From contig CAMVGT010000007.1 in the NCBI GenBank assembly GCA_947167125.1, forward strand, positions 1-64,000: a stretch of DNA of 64,000 nt. Direction: 5' to 3'. Numbering within the stretch: position 1 is the first letter of the stretch; each line of letters begins with the position of its first letter. The stretch is from an uncultured Erysipelotrichaceae bacterium. GTDB lineage: Bacteria; Bacillota_I; Bacilli_A; Erysipelotrichales; Erysipelotrichaceae. A model generated the notes under the pieces. It saw only the letters and a program-made list of their open reading frames with translations. It did not search any database and had not been told where the DNA came from. Position numbers and translations under genes: made by a program. This document shows positions 9,419-18,581 of the stretch, piece by piece.

Positions 9419-10489
9419 ATGAACACAAGAAAACTCTGTGCAGGTCTGCTTGCGGCTGCTATGCTGGCAGGATGCAGCTCAGGCGGAGCTCAGTCTGATT
9501 CTTCAGAAGCTTCCAAATCCATCGACACACTTCGTTTCCAGTTTGTCCCTTCCAGAGACCCGGGCGAAATCATCGCCGGTACATCTGAACTCGGACAGCT
9601 GGTCATTGACGCAATGGCTAAGCGCGGATACACAATCGGCAACGTTGACATCACAGTCAGCGACTCCTACGAGGCAGCCGGTGAATCCCTCTCCGCAGGT
9701 TCCATCGATGTCGCATGGCTCCCCGGCGGAACTTATGCTCTGTATTCCGGTGAAACAGAAGTTATCCTGACAGCCACAAGAAACGGTCTCTCCAATGACT
9801 CCGAAAACCCGGCTGACTGGAACGGTACAGCAAATGCGACCAAGAAAGACGGACCTCAGGTCAAGTACTACCGTGCTCTGATCTACGCTACACCGTCCGA
9901 ATACGGCAAGAAACTTGCCGAAAAGGTCAACAACAATGAAGAACTGACCTGGGATGATCTCAACAAGGCAAACTGGGCTGTTATGAACGTAACAAGCTCT
10001 GCCGGTTATATCTACCCGACAATGTGGCTCATGAACAAATACGGCAAGAAGATCACAGACCTTGCCAACGTCACAACACTCGACGGCTACATGGCTGCTT
10101 TCCAGCAGGCTGCAGCTGAACAGGTTGACGTAATCGTATGCTATGCGGACGGACGCAACGACTATGAATTCTCCTGGAATCTTCCGGCTGACCAGCAGGA
10201 TGAAACAGGACATCAGGGTCTCGGCCGTACAGAAGGCGGTTCCATCTGGGATGAACTGAATGTCATCGGCGTTACAGAAGGTATCTACAACGACACAGTT
10301 GCTGTTACAAAGGCAAATCCGGATATCTACAATGACGATTTCAAGAAAGCTCTGCAGGAATCACTGATCGAAATTTCCGAAACAGACAAGGGTAAGGAAA
10401 TCTTCGCAATCTACTCACACACTGGCTACGCTACAGCTACAGATGCTGACTACGACGGTGCCCGCGAAGCACTCGAAGTTGTCAAATAA
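9419..10489 (+). CDS. PhnD-family phosphonate/phosphate-ester ABC transporter substrate-binding lipoprotein
   Basis: Signal and lipobox MNTRKLCAGLLAAAMLAGCSS; PhnD-like core (RFQFVPSRDPGEI..., IDVAWLPGGTYALYS); next to PhnC/PhnE-like genes. Confidence 0.88.
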   Translation: MNTRKLCAGLLAAAMLAGCSSGGAQSDSSEASKSIDTLRFQFVPSRDPGEIIAGTSELGQLVIDAMAKRGYTIGNVDITVSDSYEAAGESLSAGSIDVAWLPGGTYALYSGETEVILTATRNGLSNDSENPADWNGTANATKKDGPQVKYYRALIYATPSEYGKKLAEKVNNNEELTWDDLNKANWAVMNVTSSAGYIYPTMWLMNKYGKKITDLANVTTLDGYMAAFQQAAAEQVDVIVCYADGRNDYEFSWNLPADQQDETGHQGLGRTEGGSIWDELNVIGVTEGIYNDTVAVTKANPDIYNDDFKKALQESLIEISETDKGKEIFAIYSHTGYATATDADYDGAREALEVVK

Positions 10490-10510
10490 TCTTTGACTGT
10501 GTGAATCGGA

Positions 10511-10546
10511 CAGAGCGGCTTTGAATAAAGGCTGCTCTGTTTTTTT
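10511..10546 (+). terminator. Intra-operon terminator/attenuator between the SBP and ATPase genes
   Basis: CAGAGCGGCTTTGAATAAAGGCTGCTCTG followed by TTTTTTT. Confidence 0.7.
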
Positions 10547-10602
10547 GCAGAAGAAAATAAGCCTTCCGGCTTGAATACAGAGGTATAAAAGGAGTACTCA
10601 AA

Positions 10603-11388
10603 ATGATTGAATTCAAAGATGTAAGCAAAACGTATCCCAACGGAACAAAAGGTCTCCAGCATGTCAATCTTGAGATCGAACAGGGTGAATTCGTCGCAAT
10701 CATCGGTCTTTCCGGTGCCGGCAAATCCACACTGATCCGGACCATTAACCGCATGATTGACATCACGGACGGCCAGCTGCTGGTTGACGGAACGGATGTC
10801 ATGACACTCAAAGGCAAGGATCTGCGCAGATTCCGCCGCAAGATCGGTATGATCTTCCAGTCATTCAACCTGGTTTCCAGAGCATCCGTCATCAAGAATG
10901 TTCTTTCCAGCAACGTTCCGGATATGCCCTGGTATAAAGTTCTCTTCGGCGTGTATTCCAAAGAGCAGAAGATCCATGCGCTTGAAGCCCTCGACAAGGT
11001 GAATATTCTCAACAAGGCATATCACCGCTGCGATGAGCTTTCCGGCGGCCAGATGCAGCGTGTTGCGCTGGCAAGAACACTGGCACAGAACCCTTCGATT
11101 ATACTTGCCGATGAACCGGTCGCTTCCCTTGACCCGATCATGGCTGACATCGTCATGAGCGACTTTGCGAAAATCAACAAGGAAATGAACATTTCGATTC
11201 TCCTGAACATCCACCATGTCGACCTCGCTCTGAAATATGCCACCAGAGTCATCGGCGTCAGAGCCGGACAGATTGTCTATGACGGTCCTGCTTCCCAGGT
11301 CACCCAGGATGTCCTGGATCAGGTTTATAACGGAAAAGCTGTTCCGAAGTCCACAGATATCAGAACTGAGGCGGAGGCTGAGGCCTGA
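10603..11388 (+). CDS. phnC: PhnC-like ABC transporter ATP-binding protein
   Basis: Walker A GLSGAGKST, signature LSGGQMQRVALAR, Walker B IILADEP; PhnC-like context. Confidence 0.9.
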   Translation: MIEFKDVSKTYPNGTKGLQHVNLEIEQGEFVAIIGLSGAGKSTLIRTINRMIDITDGQLLVDGTDVMTLKGKDLRRFRRKIGMIFQSFNLVSRASVIKNVLSSNVPDMPWYKVLFGVYSKEQKIHALEALDKVNILNKAYHRCDELSGGQMQRVALARTLAQNPSIILADEPVASLDPIMADIVMSDFAKINKEMNISILLNIHHVDLALKYATRVIGVRAGQIVYDGPASQVTQDVLDQVYNGKAVPKSTDIRTEAEAEA

Positions 11389-12233
11389 TGCCCCGGGCAG
11401 AAACGAAAAAGGTTCCCCTTTTCGACCGTGTGTTCAAACCTGAACATATCGTTCTGGAAAACGGGAACAGCGTGGACAGGCCGCGGAGCAGAATGCCGCT
11501 GATTCTGATCTGCCTGATCGCGGTAATCATCATTTCCCTGAAGATGACGGGATTTGATTTCAATGTCATTATCCGTCGCGCAAAGGAACTGACTGTTATT
11601 CTCGGCCAGATCTTCCGCCCGAATTTCGGTTACTTCCCGAATATTGTGAAACCGCTGATTGAAACAGTAAAGATGTCGATCATCGGTACCATCGCCGGCT
11701 GTGCGATCGGTCTGCCGCTTTCAATCTTCGCTTCCAGCAATATCAACCACAACAAGCCGACCATGCTGGTGATCCGCTTTATCCTCTCCGTCATGCGTTC
11801 GGTTCCGACCCTGATCTATGCGTCGGTTCTCGCGCTGGTATTCGGACTCGGAACATTTGCCGGTACCCTGGCCATCACCGTATTCACCGTCGGTATTGTC
11901 GCCAAAATGCTGTATGAAAGCATCGAAACCATTGACATGAAACCTTATGAAGCAATGATTTCCTTCGGTGCTTCCACACTGCAGGCCTTCTGGACTGCCT
12001 GCATGCCGCAGATTCTGCCGACTTATATTGACGACTGCCTCTACTGCTTTGAGCTCAATATCCGTGCATCCTCGATTCTCGGTTATGTCGGCGCCGGTGG
12101 TTTAGGCGTTCTGATCCGTGAAAGAACAGGTTTAAGAGCCTATAACGATCTCGGTATGGTTCTGCTGATTCTCTTCACCGTTGTTCTTGTAATCGATCTT
12201 GTCAACGACCATATCCGGTCGAAGATTATGTAA
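11388..12233 (+). CDS. phnE: PhnE-like ABC transporter permease
   Basis: Membrane protein with permease motif (YEAMISFGASTLQAFWTACMPQILPTYI); overlaps phnC. Confidence 0.9.
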   Translation: MPRAETKKVPLFDRVFKPEHIVLENGNSVDRPRSRMPLILICLIAVIIISLKMTGFDFNVIIRRAKELTVILGQIFRPNFGYFPNIVKPLIETVKMSIIGTIAGCAIGLPLSIFASSNINHNKPTMLVIRFILSVMRSVPTLIYASVLALVFGLGTFAGTLAITVFTVGIVAKMLYESIETIDMKPYEAMISFGASTLQAFWTACMPQILPTYIDDCLYCFELNIRASSILGYVGAGGLGVLIRERTGLRAYNDLGMVLLILFTVVLVIDLVNDHIRSKIM

Positions 12234-12247
12234 GGAGGCACAGCGAT

Positions 12248-13057
12248 ATGACAGTTATGGAACAGCTGCAGGCTGAACCGAAAAATCTCTGGAAGCGCAT
12301 TGTGCTCTTCCTTGTACTGCTGGCGGTTGTCGCGTGGGGAAGCGATTCCATCACCTACAACGGCATTGCCCAGCAGGGCTCGGTCGTCGCGTCCGGTATT
12401 ATTCACGGTATCACCCATCCCAATCTTGAACTTCTCTTCAACCTCACGGATGCCGGTGTGCCCTATCTGATTCTGCAGACCATCGCAATCGCGATTCTCG
12501 GTACAATCTTCGGCGCGATTCTTGCAATCCCGATCAGCTTCCTGGCTTCGACCAACATCGTTCCCAAATGGATTGCCTATATCTTCCGCTCACTGATCCT
12601 TCTGATCCGCACCATCCCTTCCATGGTATGGGCGCTGGTATGGATCCGTGTCACCGGTCCGGGTGCGTTCTGCGGTGTTGTTACCCAGTCGGTCTGCTCG
12701 ATCGGTATGATCTCCAAAATGTACATCACGGCGATTGAAGACCTCGATACAGGCATTCTCGAATCCCTTGACGCTGCCGGCTGCAACACTTTCGAAAAGA
12801 TCCGTGTCGGCATCCTGCCGCAGTTAAGCGCGAGCTTCATCTCCACAGCCATCTACCGTTTTGATATCAACCTGAAAGATGCGACAACACTCGGTATCGT
12901 CGGTGCCGGCGGTATCGGTTCCCCGCTCGTTCAGTCGATCACCTATTCAAGATGGTCCAATGTCGGTTCCTTCTTATGGGCTCTGATCATCCTCGTTCTG
13001 ATTATCGAATATATTTCCACCAGAATCAGAAACCGTCTGGCAAGAGGTCATCGCTGA
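12248..13057 (+). CDS. phnE: PhnE-like ABC transporter permease (second)
   Basis: Permease motif LESLDAAGCNTFEKIRVGILPQLSASFISTAIYRFDINLKDATTLGIVGAGGIG. Confidence 0.9.
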   Translation: MTVMEQLQAEPKNLWKRIVLFLVLLAVVAWGSDSITYNGIAQQGSVVASGIIHGITHPNLELLFNLTDAGVPYLILQTIAIAILGTIFGAILAIPISFLASTNIVPKWIAYIFRSLILLIRTIPSMVWALVWIRVTGPGAFCGVVTQSVCSIGMISKMYITAIEDLDTGILESLDAAGCNTFEKIRVGILPQLSASFISTAIYRFDINLKDATTLGIVGAGGIGSPLVQSITYSRWSNVGSFLWALIILVLIIEYISTRIRNRLARGHR

Positions 13058-14589
13058 TGGCCCGCGTGAGGCTGCTGGCGACTTCCGATGTTCATGGCGC
13101 AGTCTATCCGCATTTCTACGGCGACAATTCCTACCGCTCCAGCGGCATAGCCGTACTGAAAACGCTGATTGACTCTCTGAAAGATGATAATACCATCCTG
13201 ATTGACAACGGTGATACCCTCGAGGGTACACCGCTGTCTTTCTATCATTACGCCAATGATCCCAAAGAGATCTCACCGATGACAAAAGCCATGAAGGCAA
13301 CCGGATATGATTTTATCAATCTCGGCAATCATGACTTCAATTACGGCGAGGATGCGCTTTTTGCCCATCTATCCTATCTGGAAGCGCCATGTATTTCCGC
13401 CAATGTCTTCTACAAAGGCTACCGGCTGAATACACCTTATACAATGATTGAAAAAGCGGGCAGGAAAATCGCCCTGTTCGCTGTCACCACCCAATACATC
13501 CCCTTCTGGGAAAAACCGGAAAACATCGTCAATTTCCGCTTTGAGGACGCTTTTGAAACAGCCCGTGACATCACAAGGATGATTAAGGAAAATGAAGATG
13601 CGGATACTGTTGTCTGCATTTACCATGGCGGATTTGAACGCGACCTCCTGACCGGCAATCCCAACCAGATGCTCACCGGGGAAAATGAAGGATACCGGAT
13701 GCTATCGGAAATCGAAGGTATCGATATCCTGATCTCCGGCCACCAGCACCGTTCCCTGTGCGGGGAAGCGTTCGGCAAGGTATATACCCAGACAGCGGCG
13801 GGAGGACGCGAAATCGCATGCATCGATATCGATGACGACGGCATTCACGCTTCCATCATCCCTGCCGTCACAAAAGCGGATGAAGAAATCCTCGAACTCT
13901 GCAGAGAAGAGGAAGATGCCTGCCAGAAATGGCTGGATCAGACGCTCGGAACTGCTGAAGTCAATCTGAAGGTAACCGATGAAGCGGACGCAAGACTGCA
14001 TAAATCGCAGCTGATCACTTTCCTGAACAAGGTTCAGATGGAAGCCACCGGTGCACAGCTTTCCGCTTCCGCCCTGTTTTCCGGCGCAACCGGATTTGAT
14101 TCAAAGATCACAATGCGCAACATTGTATCGACCTATGTCTTCCCCAATACCCTCACCGTGAAAAAGGTAAGCGGAAAGGATCTGAAGGCATATCTTGAAA
14201 AATGTGCGGAATACTGGGAATGCAGAGACGGAAAGATCATCGTCAATCCGGCTTATGATGAACCCACACCCCAGCATTTCAATTACGATATGCTGGACGG
14301 CGCTGAGTATACAATCGACGTATCAAAGCCGCCCGGAGAACGCATCGTTTCCCTGCAGTATGAAGGAAAAGATGTCAGGGAGGAAGATGAATTCACCCTC
14401 TGCGTCAACAACTACCGGGCGGCCGGAGGCGGCGATTTCGATATGATCCGCGACGCTGAAACCGTATCGGAAGATCTTTCCGCAATGGTTGATATCCTGG
14501 CTTCCTACATCATGAAACACCAGGTGATCCGCTTTGCGGAAGTAAACAACATTCATGTAATTTGTACAGAAAAGAAGGAACAGTTATGA
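13057..14589 (+). CDS. 5'-nucleotidase / 2',3'-cyclic-nucleotide phosphodiesterase family protein, no signal peptide
   Basis: Metallophosphoesterase motifs (LLATSDVHGAVYPHF, IDNGDTLEGTPLSFY, NLGNHDFNYG, SGHQH) and a 5'-nucleotidase C-terminal domain; TGATG overlap with the upstream permease. Confidence 0.88.
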   Translation: MARVRLLATSDVHGAVYPHFYGDNSYRSSGIAVLKTLIDSLKDDNTILIDNGDTLEGTPLSFYHYANDPKEISPMTKAMKATGYDFINLGNHDFNYGEDALFAHLSYLEAPCISANVFYKGYRLNTPYTMIEKAGRKIALFAVTTQYIPFWEKPENIVNFRFEDAFETARDITRMIKENEDADTVVCIYHGGFERDLLTGNPNQMLTGENEGYRMLSEIEGIDILISGHQHRSLCGEAFGKVYTQTAAGGREIACIDIDDDGIHASIIPAVTKADEEILELCREEEDACQKWLDQTLGTAEVNLKVTDEADARLHKSQLITFLNKVQMEATGAQLSASALFSGATGFDSKITMRNIVSTYVFPNTLTVKKVSGKDLKAYLEKCAEYWECRDGKIIVNPAYDEPTPQHFNYDMLDGAEYTIDVSKPPGERIVSLQYEGKDVREEDEFTLCVNNYRAAGGGDFDMIRDAETVSEDLSAMVDILASYIMKHQVIRFAEVNNIHVICTEKKEQL

Positions 14590-15554
14590 CAAAAGTATTC
14601 AACACAATCCTGCTGGTCGCGCTGCCTGCCAGCGGAAAATCGGAAGTGAGAAACTTCATGGCCAACATCGAGCCGAAGCGTCTGGAGGAAGAATTCCATA
14701 TCGGCGCCAATCTGCAGCTCGATGACTTCCCCTATGTTCATATGATGCGCAGAATCGACAATGAACTGCAGGCTTTGGGAAAAGACAGAATCTACTATTC
14801 TTCCGATGATGATCCTTTCTATGACGCAAATGACTGGGGCACATTATGCCATCTGCTCAATGAAGACTACAAGGACCTTCTCAACCGCAACAAAGTGGAA
14901 CCGGTAAGCGCTGCGGAATATCTGATGGAACGCATGGACCGTGCTTCCCTGGCGGCCGGCCTTGCGCCGAGAAACAGCCTGATCGATCCGGAAATCAGAA
15001 AGCAGGTTGCTGAAAAACTTGAAGAAGAAGCGAGAACCATGCTCAATGACAAGCATGCCCAGTATACCGAAGATCTTTCCGACAAGACGATTATCATCGA
15101 ATGCGCAAGAGGCGGCCCTGACGGATCGAAGATGCCTTTGACAGGTGCCTATGGCTATCAGTATTCCTTCGCGCAGTTCTGCCCGGAAATCCTGGAAAAT
15201 GCCGTTATTCTCTACATCTGGGTCACACCGGAAGAAAGCAGACGCAAGAATTTCGACAGAGCGAATCCGGACGATCCGGGTTCCAACCTGTTCCATGGCG
15301 TTCCGCTGAATGTCATGCTCGGCGATTACGGATGCGATGATATGCAGTATCTGATCGAACACAGCGAAAAGGAACATACCGTCACCGTACAGGCAAACGG
15401 CAGAACCTATCACCTGCCGATCGGCGTCTTCGACAACCGCATCGACCATACAAGCTTCCTGAGACAGGACAAAGAAAAATGGGATCCTGAGCTGGTGGAT
15501 TCTGTCACAAAGGCGATCCGCACCGCGACAGATACCATGTGGGAAAACTATTAA
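14586..15554 (+). CDS. P-loop NTPase/kinase-like protein of unknown function
   Basis: Starts MTKVFNTILLVALPASGKSEVRN (Walker A-like); ATG overlaps the upstream gene stop. Confidence 0.65.
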   Translation: MTKVFNTILLVALPASGKSEVRNFMANIEPKRLEEEFHIGANLQLDDFPYVHMMRRIDNELQALGKDRIYYSSDDDPFYDANDWGTLCHLLNEDYKDLLNRNKVEPVSAAEYLMERMDRASLAAGLAPRNSLIDPEIRKQVAEKLEEEARTMLNDKHAQYTEDLSDKTIIIECARGGPDGSKMPLTGAYGYQYSFAQFCPEILENAVILYIWVTPEESRRKNFDRANPDDPGSNLFHGVPLNVMLGDYGCDDMQYLIEHSEKEHTVTVQANGRTYHLPIGVFDNRIDHTSFLRQDKEKWDPELVDSVTKAIRTATDTMWENY

Positions 15555-15563
15555 GACCGATAT

Positions 15564-15593
15564 AAAAGGAGAACCGCGGCGGTTCTCCTTTTT
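15564..15593. terminator. Bidirectional terminator between convergent genes
   Basis: AAAAGGAGAACCGC-GG-CGGTTCTCCTTTTT. Confidence 0.85.
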
Positions 15594-15606
15594 CATATGT
15601 GTTTTA

Positions 15607-16338
15607 TTACAGTACACCGAGCCTTTTGAGCATGATGTCCCGGGCATTGTTTTCCAGTGTATCATCCAGTGCCTTGAGTTCCACACTGCCATAGCGCTTT
15701 TTCAGCGCGCGCTGAATGATATGATCCGCGATTTTCGGGTTTTTCGGAAGAAGCGGACCGTGCATATAGGTAGCGACGACCTGATCGTCCATATAGCCTT
15801 CAAAACCGCCGTTAAAGGTGTTTCCGTGCCCGCTGAGCACCTTTCCGAACGGGGATGACACGTTCTTCGTCTGGCCGCCGTGGTTCTCAAAACCGACGGA
15901 ACGGAACGTATCGCCGTCCATGGTGATTTCAAGGGCGATATTGCCGATGCAGCGGTGATCGCGGTCGGAGCTTTCGGTATAGTAATCAAAGAAACCGAGA
16001 CCGTCAATCGTGTTGCCGTCCTGATCGCGGTAGTATCTGCCGAACAGCTGATAGCCGCCGCAGATCAGCAGGAACGCGGTTCCGCTTTTCATCGCTTCTT
16101 CAATCTGTTCCCTTCTGGAAAGCAGGTCCTTATAGATGAGCCCCTGCTCATTGTCAGCGCCGCCGCCCATAAAGAAGAGATCGTAATCAGCGATATTGCG
16201 CTCTTCGCCGATTGTGCATGTATCGACTGTCACATCGATTCCGCGCTTCCGGCCGCGCACCTTGAGAACCTGCGTGTTTCCTTTGTCGCCATAGAGGTCC
16301 ATCAGATCATGGTACATCCAGAGAATCTTAAGCTCCAT
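15607..16338 (-). CDS. gatD: Lipid II isoglutaminyl synthase glutaminase subunit GatD
   Basis: CobB/CobQ-like glutamine amidotransferase (FLLICGGYQLFG, GFENHGGQT); directly downstream of murT. Confidence 0.9.
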   Translation of the reverse strand: MELKILWMYHDLMDLYGDKGNTQVLKVRGRKRGIDVTVDTCTIGEERNIADYDLFFMGGGADNEQGLIYKDLLSRREQIEEAMKSGTAFLLICGGYQLFGRYYRDQDGNTIDGLGFFDYYTESSDRDHRCIGNIALEITMDGDTFRSVGFENHGGQTKNVSSPFGKVLSGHGNTFNGGFEGYMDDQVVATYMHGPLLPKNPKIADHIIQRALKKRYGSVELKALDDTLENNARDIMLKRLGVL

Positions 16339-17641
16339 GCTTTGCCTCCTTGCGCAGAATTGCGCGGGTGGAATGCAGCGCCGTATAGGTTGCCATGATG
16401 TGGCTCGGCATGTTCTGCTGATCCAGCCACTTCACCGCTTCCGCTGCGCTTTCGATGACGATAATCCTGTCTTCCAGTCCTTCGTATTTCAGACGCAGAG
16501 CCATATCGTAGGCACGCAGGCCGGAACAGACAATCGTTTTGACTTCCGGCACATTGAGCCTTTCAAAATGGGCATCCCAGATCCAGCTGACATCATGTCC
16601 GTCCTGATCGTTGTCATTGAGCAGGATGCAGATGTTCTTGTCGCCGGGCTGGGAAGTGATGAACTTCATCGTTTCATTGGAGCCGGTCGGATTCTTGATC
16701 AGATTGATGACGCACGGCTGGGAAAGATTGAAGACTTCGTTTCTGCCTTCATTCAGCACCAGAGTGCGGAAGGTTTCATCCGCATTGCCGTAATCAAGTC
16801 CGAGTGTCTTCATGACACAGAGCACGGCAGCGCAGTTGTATACGGAATAGATGTTGTTCAGGAAGTTATGGAATGTCTTTCCTTCGCAGGTGAATGTACC
16901 GTTTCTGTAATCGATGGAATCGACTGAGATATCGGGTGTGTTTTCACCGAATCCGCATTCGCAGTGAAAGCGGCCGATATGCGAATACTGATAGAAGTCA
17001 TAGACAAGCCTTCTGCCGCAGCGCGGACAGAATTTGCCTTCCGATGCTTCATCGGTTACGGTTTTGGACTCTTCCTGTCTGGCAACGGAATAGAAATGAA
17101 TCCGTGCCTTTTTCGCTGTATCCGCAATCCTGCAGACATTCGGATCATCGCCGTTGAGGATCAGATCCCCTTCAAAGTCTTCTGTCACTTCCTGGATCTT
17201 GCGGATGATCGTTTCCATCTCTCCTGCCCTGTCCAGCTGGTCGCGGAAGAAGTTATTGACGACCATCACATTGGGATGGAGGTTTTTGAACTGTCTGTAG
17301 ACAGTCAGCTCATCGACTTCAATGACAGCCGCGTCCGCTTTGATGCGGAAATTGGAATCGGAATTTGCCGCAAGCAGAGATGCGATGCCGACATTGAGAT
17401 TGTCGCCGCGGTGGTTGTTGATCACCGAATAGCCTGCTTCACGCAGAGATCCGGCAATCAGGTTCTGGGTTGTGGTTTTGCCGTTTGTGCCGGTCACAAG
17501 CACAACCGTTTTGGGCATTTTGAATTTTTCAAGGAAATGCGGGTCCATCTTCAGAGCGAATGTTCCCGGCAGTGAACCGCCGTGTCCGGTTTTTGCCAGA
17601 ATCGCCTGCATTGCCTGCACGAATTTCAGTCTCAGATCCAT
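16328..17641 (-). CDS. murT: Lipid II isoglutaminyl synthase subunit MurT
   Basis: Mur ligase fold (VTGTNGKTTT), zinc-ribbon-like CPRCGRRL...CECGF, DUF1727-like C-terminus. Confidence 0.92.
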   Translation of the reverse strand: MDLRLKFVQAMQAILAKTGHGGSLPGTFALKMDPHFLEKFKMPKTVVLVTGTNGKTTTQNLIAGSLREAGYSVINNHRGDNLNVGIASLLAANSDSNFRIKADAAVIEVDELTVYRQFKNLHPNVMVVNNFFRDQLDRAGEMETIIRKIQEVTEDFEGDLILNGDDPNVCRIADTAKKARIHFYSVARQEESKTVTDEASEGKFCPRCGRRLVYDFYQYSHIGRFHCECGFGENTPDISVDSIDYRNGTFTCEGKTFHNFLNNIYSVYNCAAVLCVMKTLGLDYGNADETFRTLVLNEGRNEVFNLSQPCVINLIKNPTGSNETMKFITSQPGDKNICILLNDNDQDGHDVSWIWDAHFERLNVPEVKTIVCSGLRAYDMALRLKYEGLEDRIIVIESAAEAVKWLDQQNMPSHIMATYTALHSTRAILRKEAKHGA

Positions 17642-17642
17642 A

Positions 17643-18581
17643 TCATTCACCCTTCGGCCTGTAGAACTGTCTGTTTTCCAGCGCGAACAGCTTGGTTGTC
17701 CAGGTACCCGGCTTTGTGGCATCCAGCGCCGCCTTGAGCGTATTCATGCGGGCATCCAGATTGTCAATCAGACAGAGCACTTCCGCTTCGATTAACATCG
17801 GCAGTACCGGTGAGCCGAATTCATAGTGGCCGTGATGGGAAAGGATCATATGATGCAGAAGAATGGTTTCTTCATTTCCTTCCAGTCCCAGCTTTTCGGC
17901 AACTTCGCTTAACCATCCGTTGCATAAGGAAATATGTCCTTCCAGCTTTCCCGCAAGTGTGTATTCGGTTGTGACCGGTCCGCTCATTTCAGCAGTCTTT
18001 CCGCAGTCATGCAGAAGCGCGCCGGCAATCAGAAGATCGCGGTTGAGCTGGGGATAATGTCCGCAGATTTCATCGCAGAGAACAGCCATCGAAAGCGAAT
18101 GCTCGCTGAGGCCGCCAAGATAGCTGTGATGGATTCTGGAAGCCGCCGGATAGGTAAGATATTTTTCGCCGACCTTTTCCAGCATCGCGCATACCAGCTG
18201 GTAATAAACCGGATTTTTGATCGAGGAGACTAGACGGTTCAGTTCATCCTTTCTGTCCTGTTCGCTGGTCCCTGAAGAAATGACGAATTCCTCAAGGGAA
18301 ACAGAGCCTTCCTCAAAATCCCTGACACGGTTGATCCGCAGCTGCAGATTCTGGTTGTAGAGCAGCACTTCAAAGGAGAATACGGCAAGTTTACCGACCT
18401 GGATGCGGGCGGTATCTTCCGGTTTGACATCCCAGAACTTCGCGTCAATCACACCGGAGCTGTCCTGCAGCACCAATGAAAGGTATGGCGCCCCTTTGTT
18501 GGTTGTGCCGTTGCGGCACTCTTTCACCAGCAGAGGCTGCTCCAGTCTGTCTTTTTCTGCAAAATCTTTAATTTTCTTCAT
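17643..18581 (-). CDS. yhaM: 3'-5' exoribonuclease YhaM-like (OB fold plus HD domain)
   Basis: KGAPYLSLVLQDSSGVIDAKFWD OB domain; HD motif LLHDCGKTAEM; ILSHHGHYEFGSPV. Confidence 0.88.
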   Translation of the reverse strand: MKKIKDFAEKDRLEQPLLVKECRNGTTNKGAPYLSLVLQDSSGVIDAKFWDVKPEDTARIQVGKLAVFSFEVLLYNQNLQLRINRVRDFEEGSVSLEEFVISSGTSEQDRKDELNRLVSSIKNPVYYQLVCAMLEKVGEKYLTYPAASRIHHSYLGGLSEHSLSMAVLCDEICGHYPQLNRDLLIAGALLHDCGKTAEMSGPVTTEYTLAGKLEGHISLCNGWLSEVAEKLGLEGNEETILLHHMILSHHGHYEFGSPVLPMLIEAEVLCLIDNLDARMNTLKAALDATKPGTWTTKLFALENRQFYRPKGE

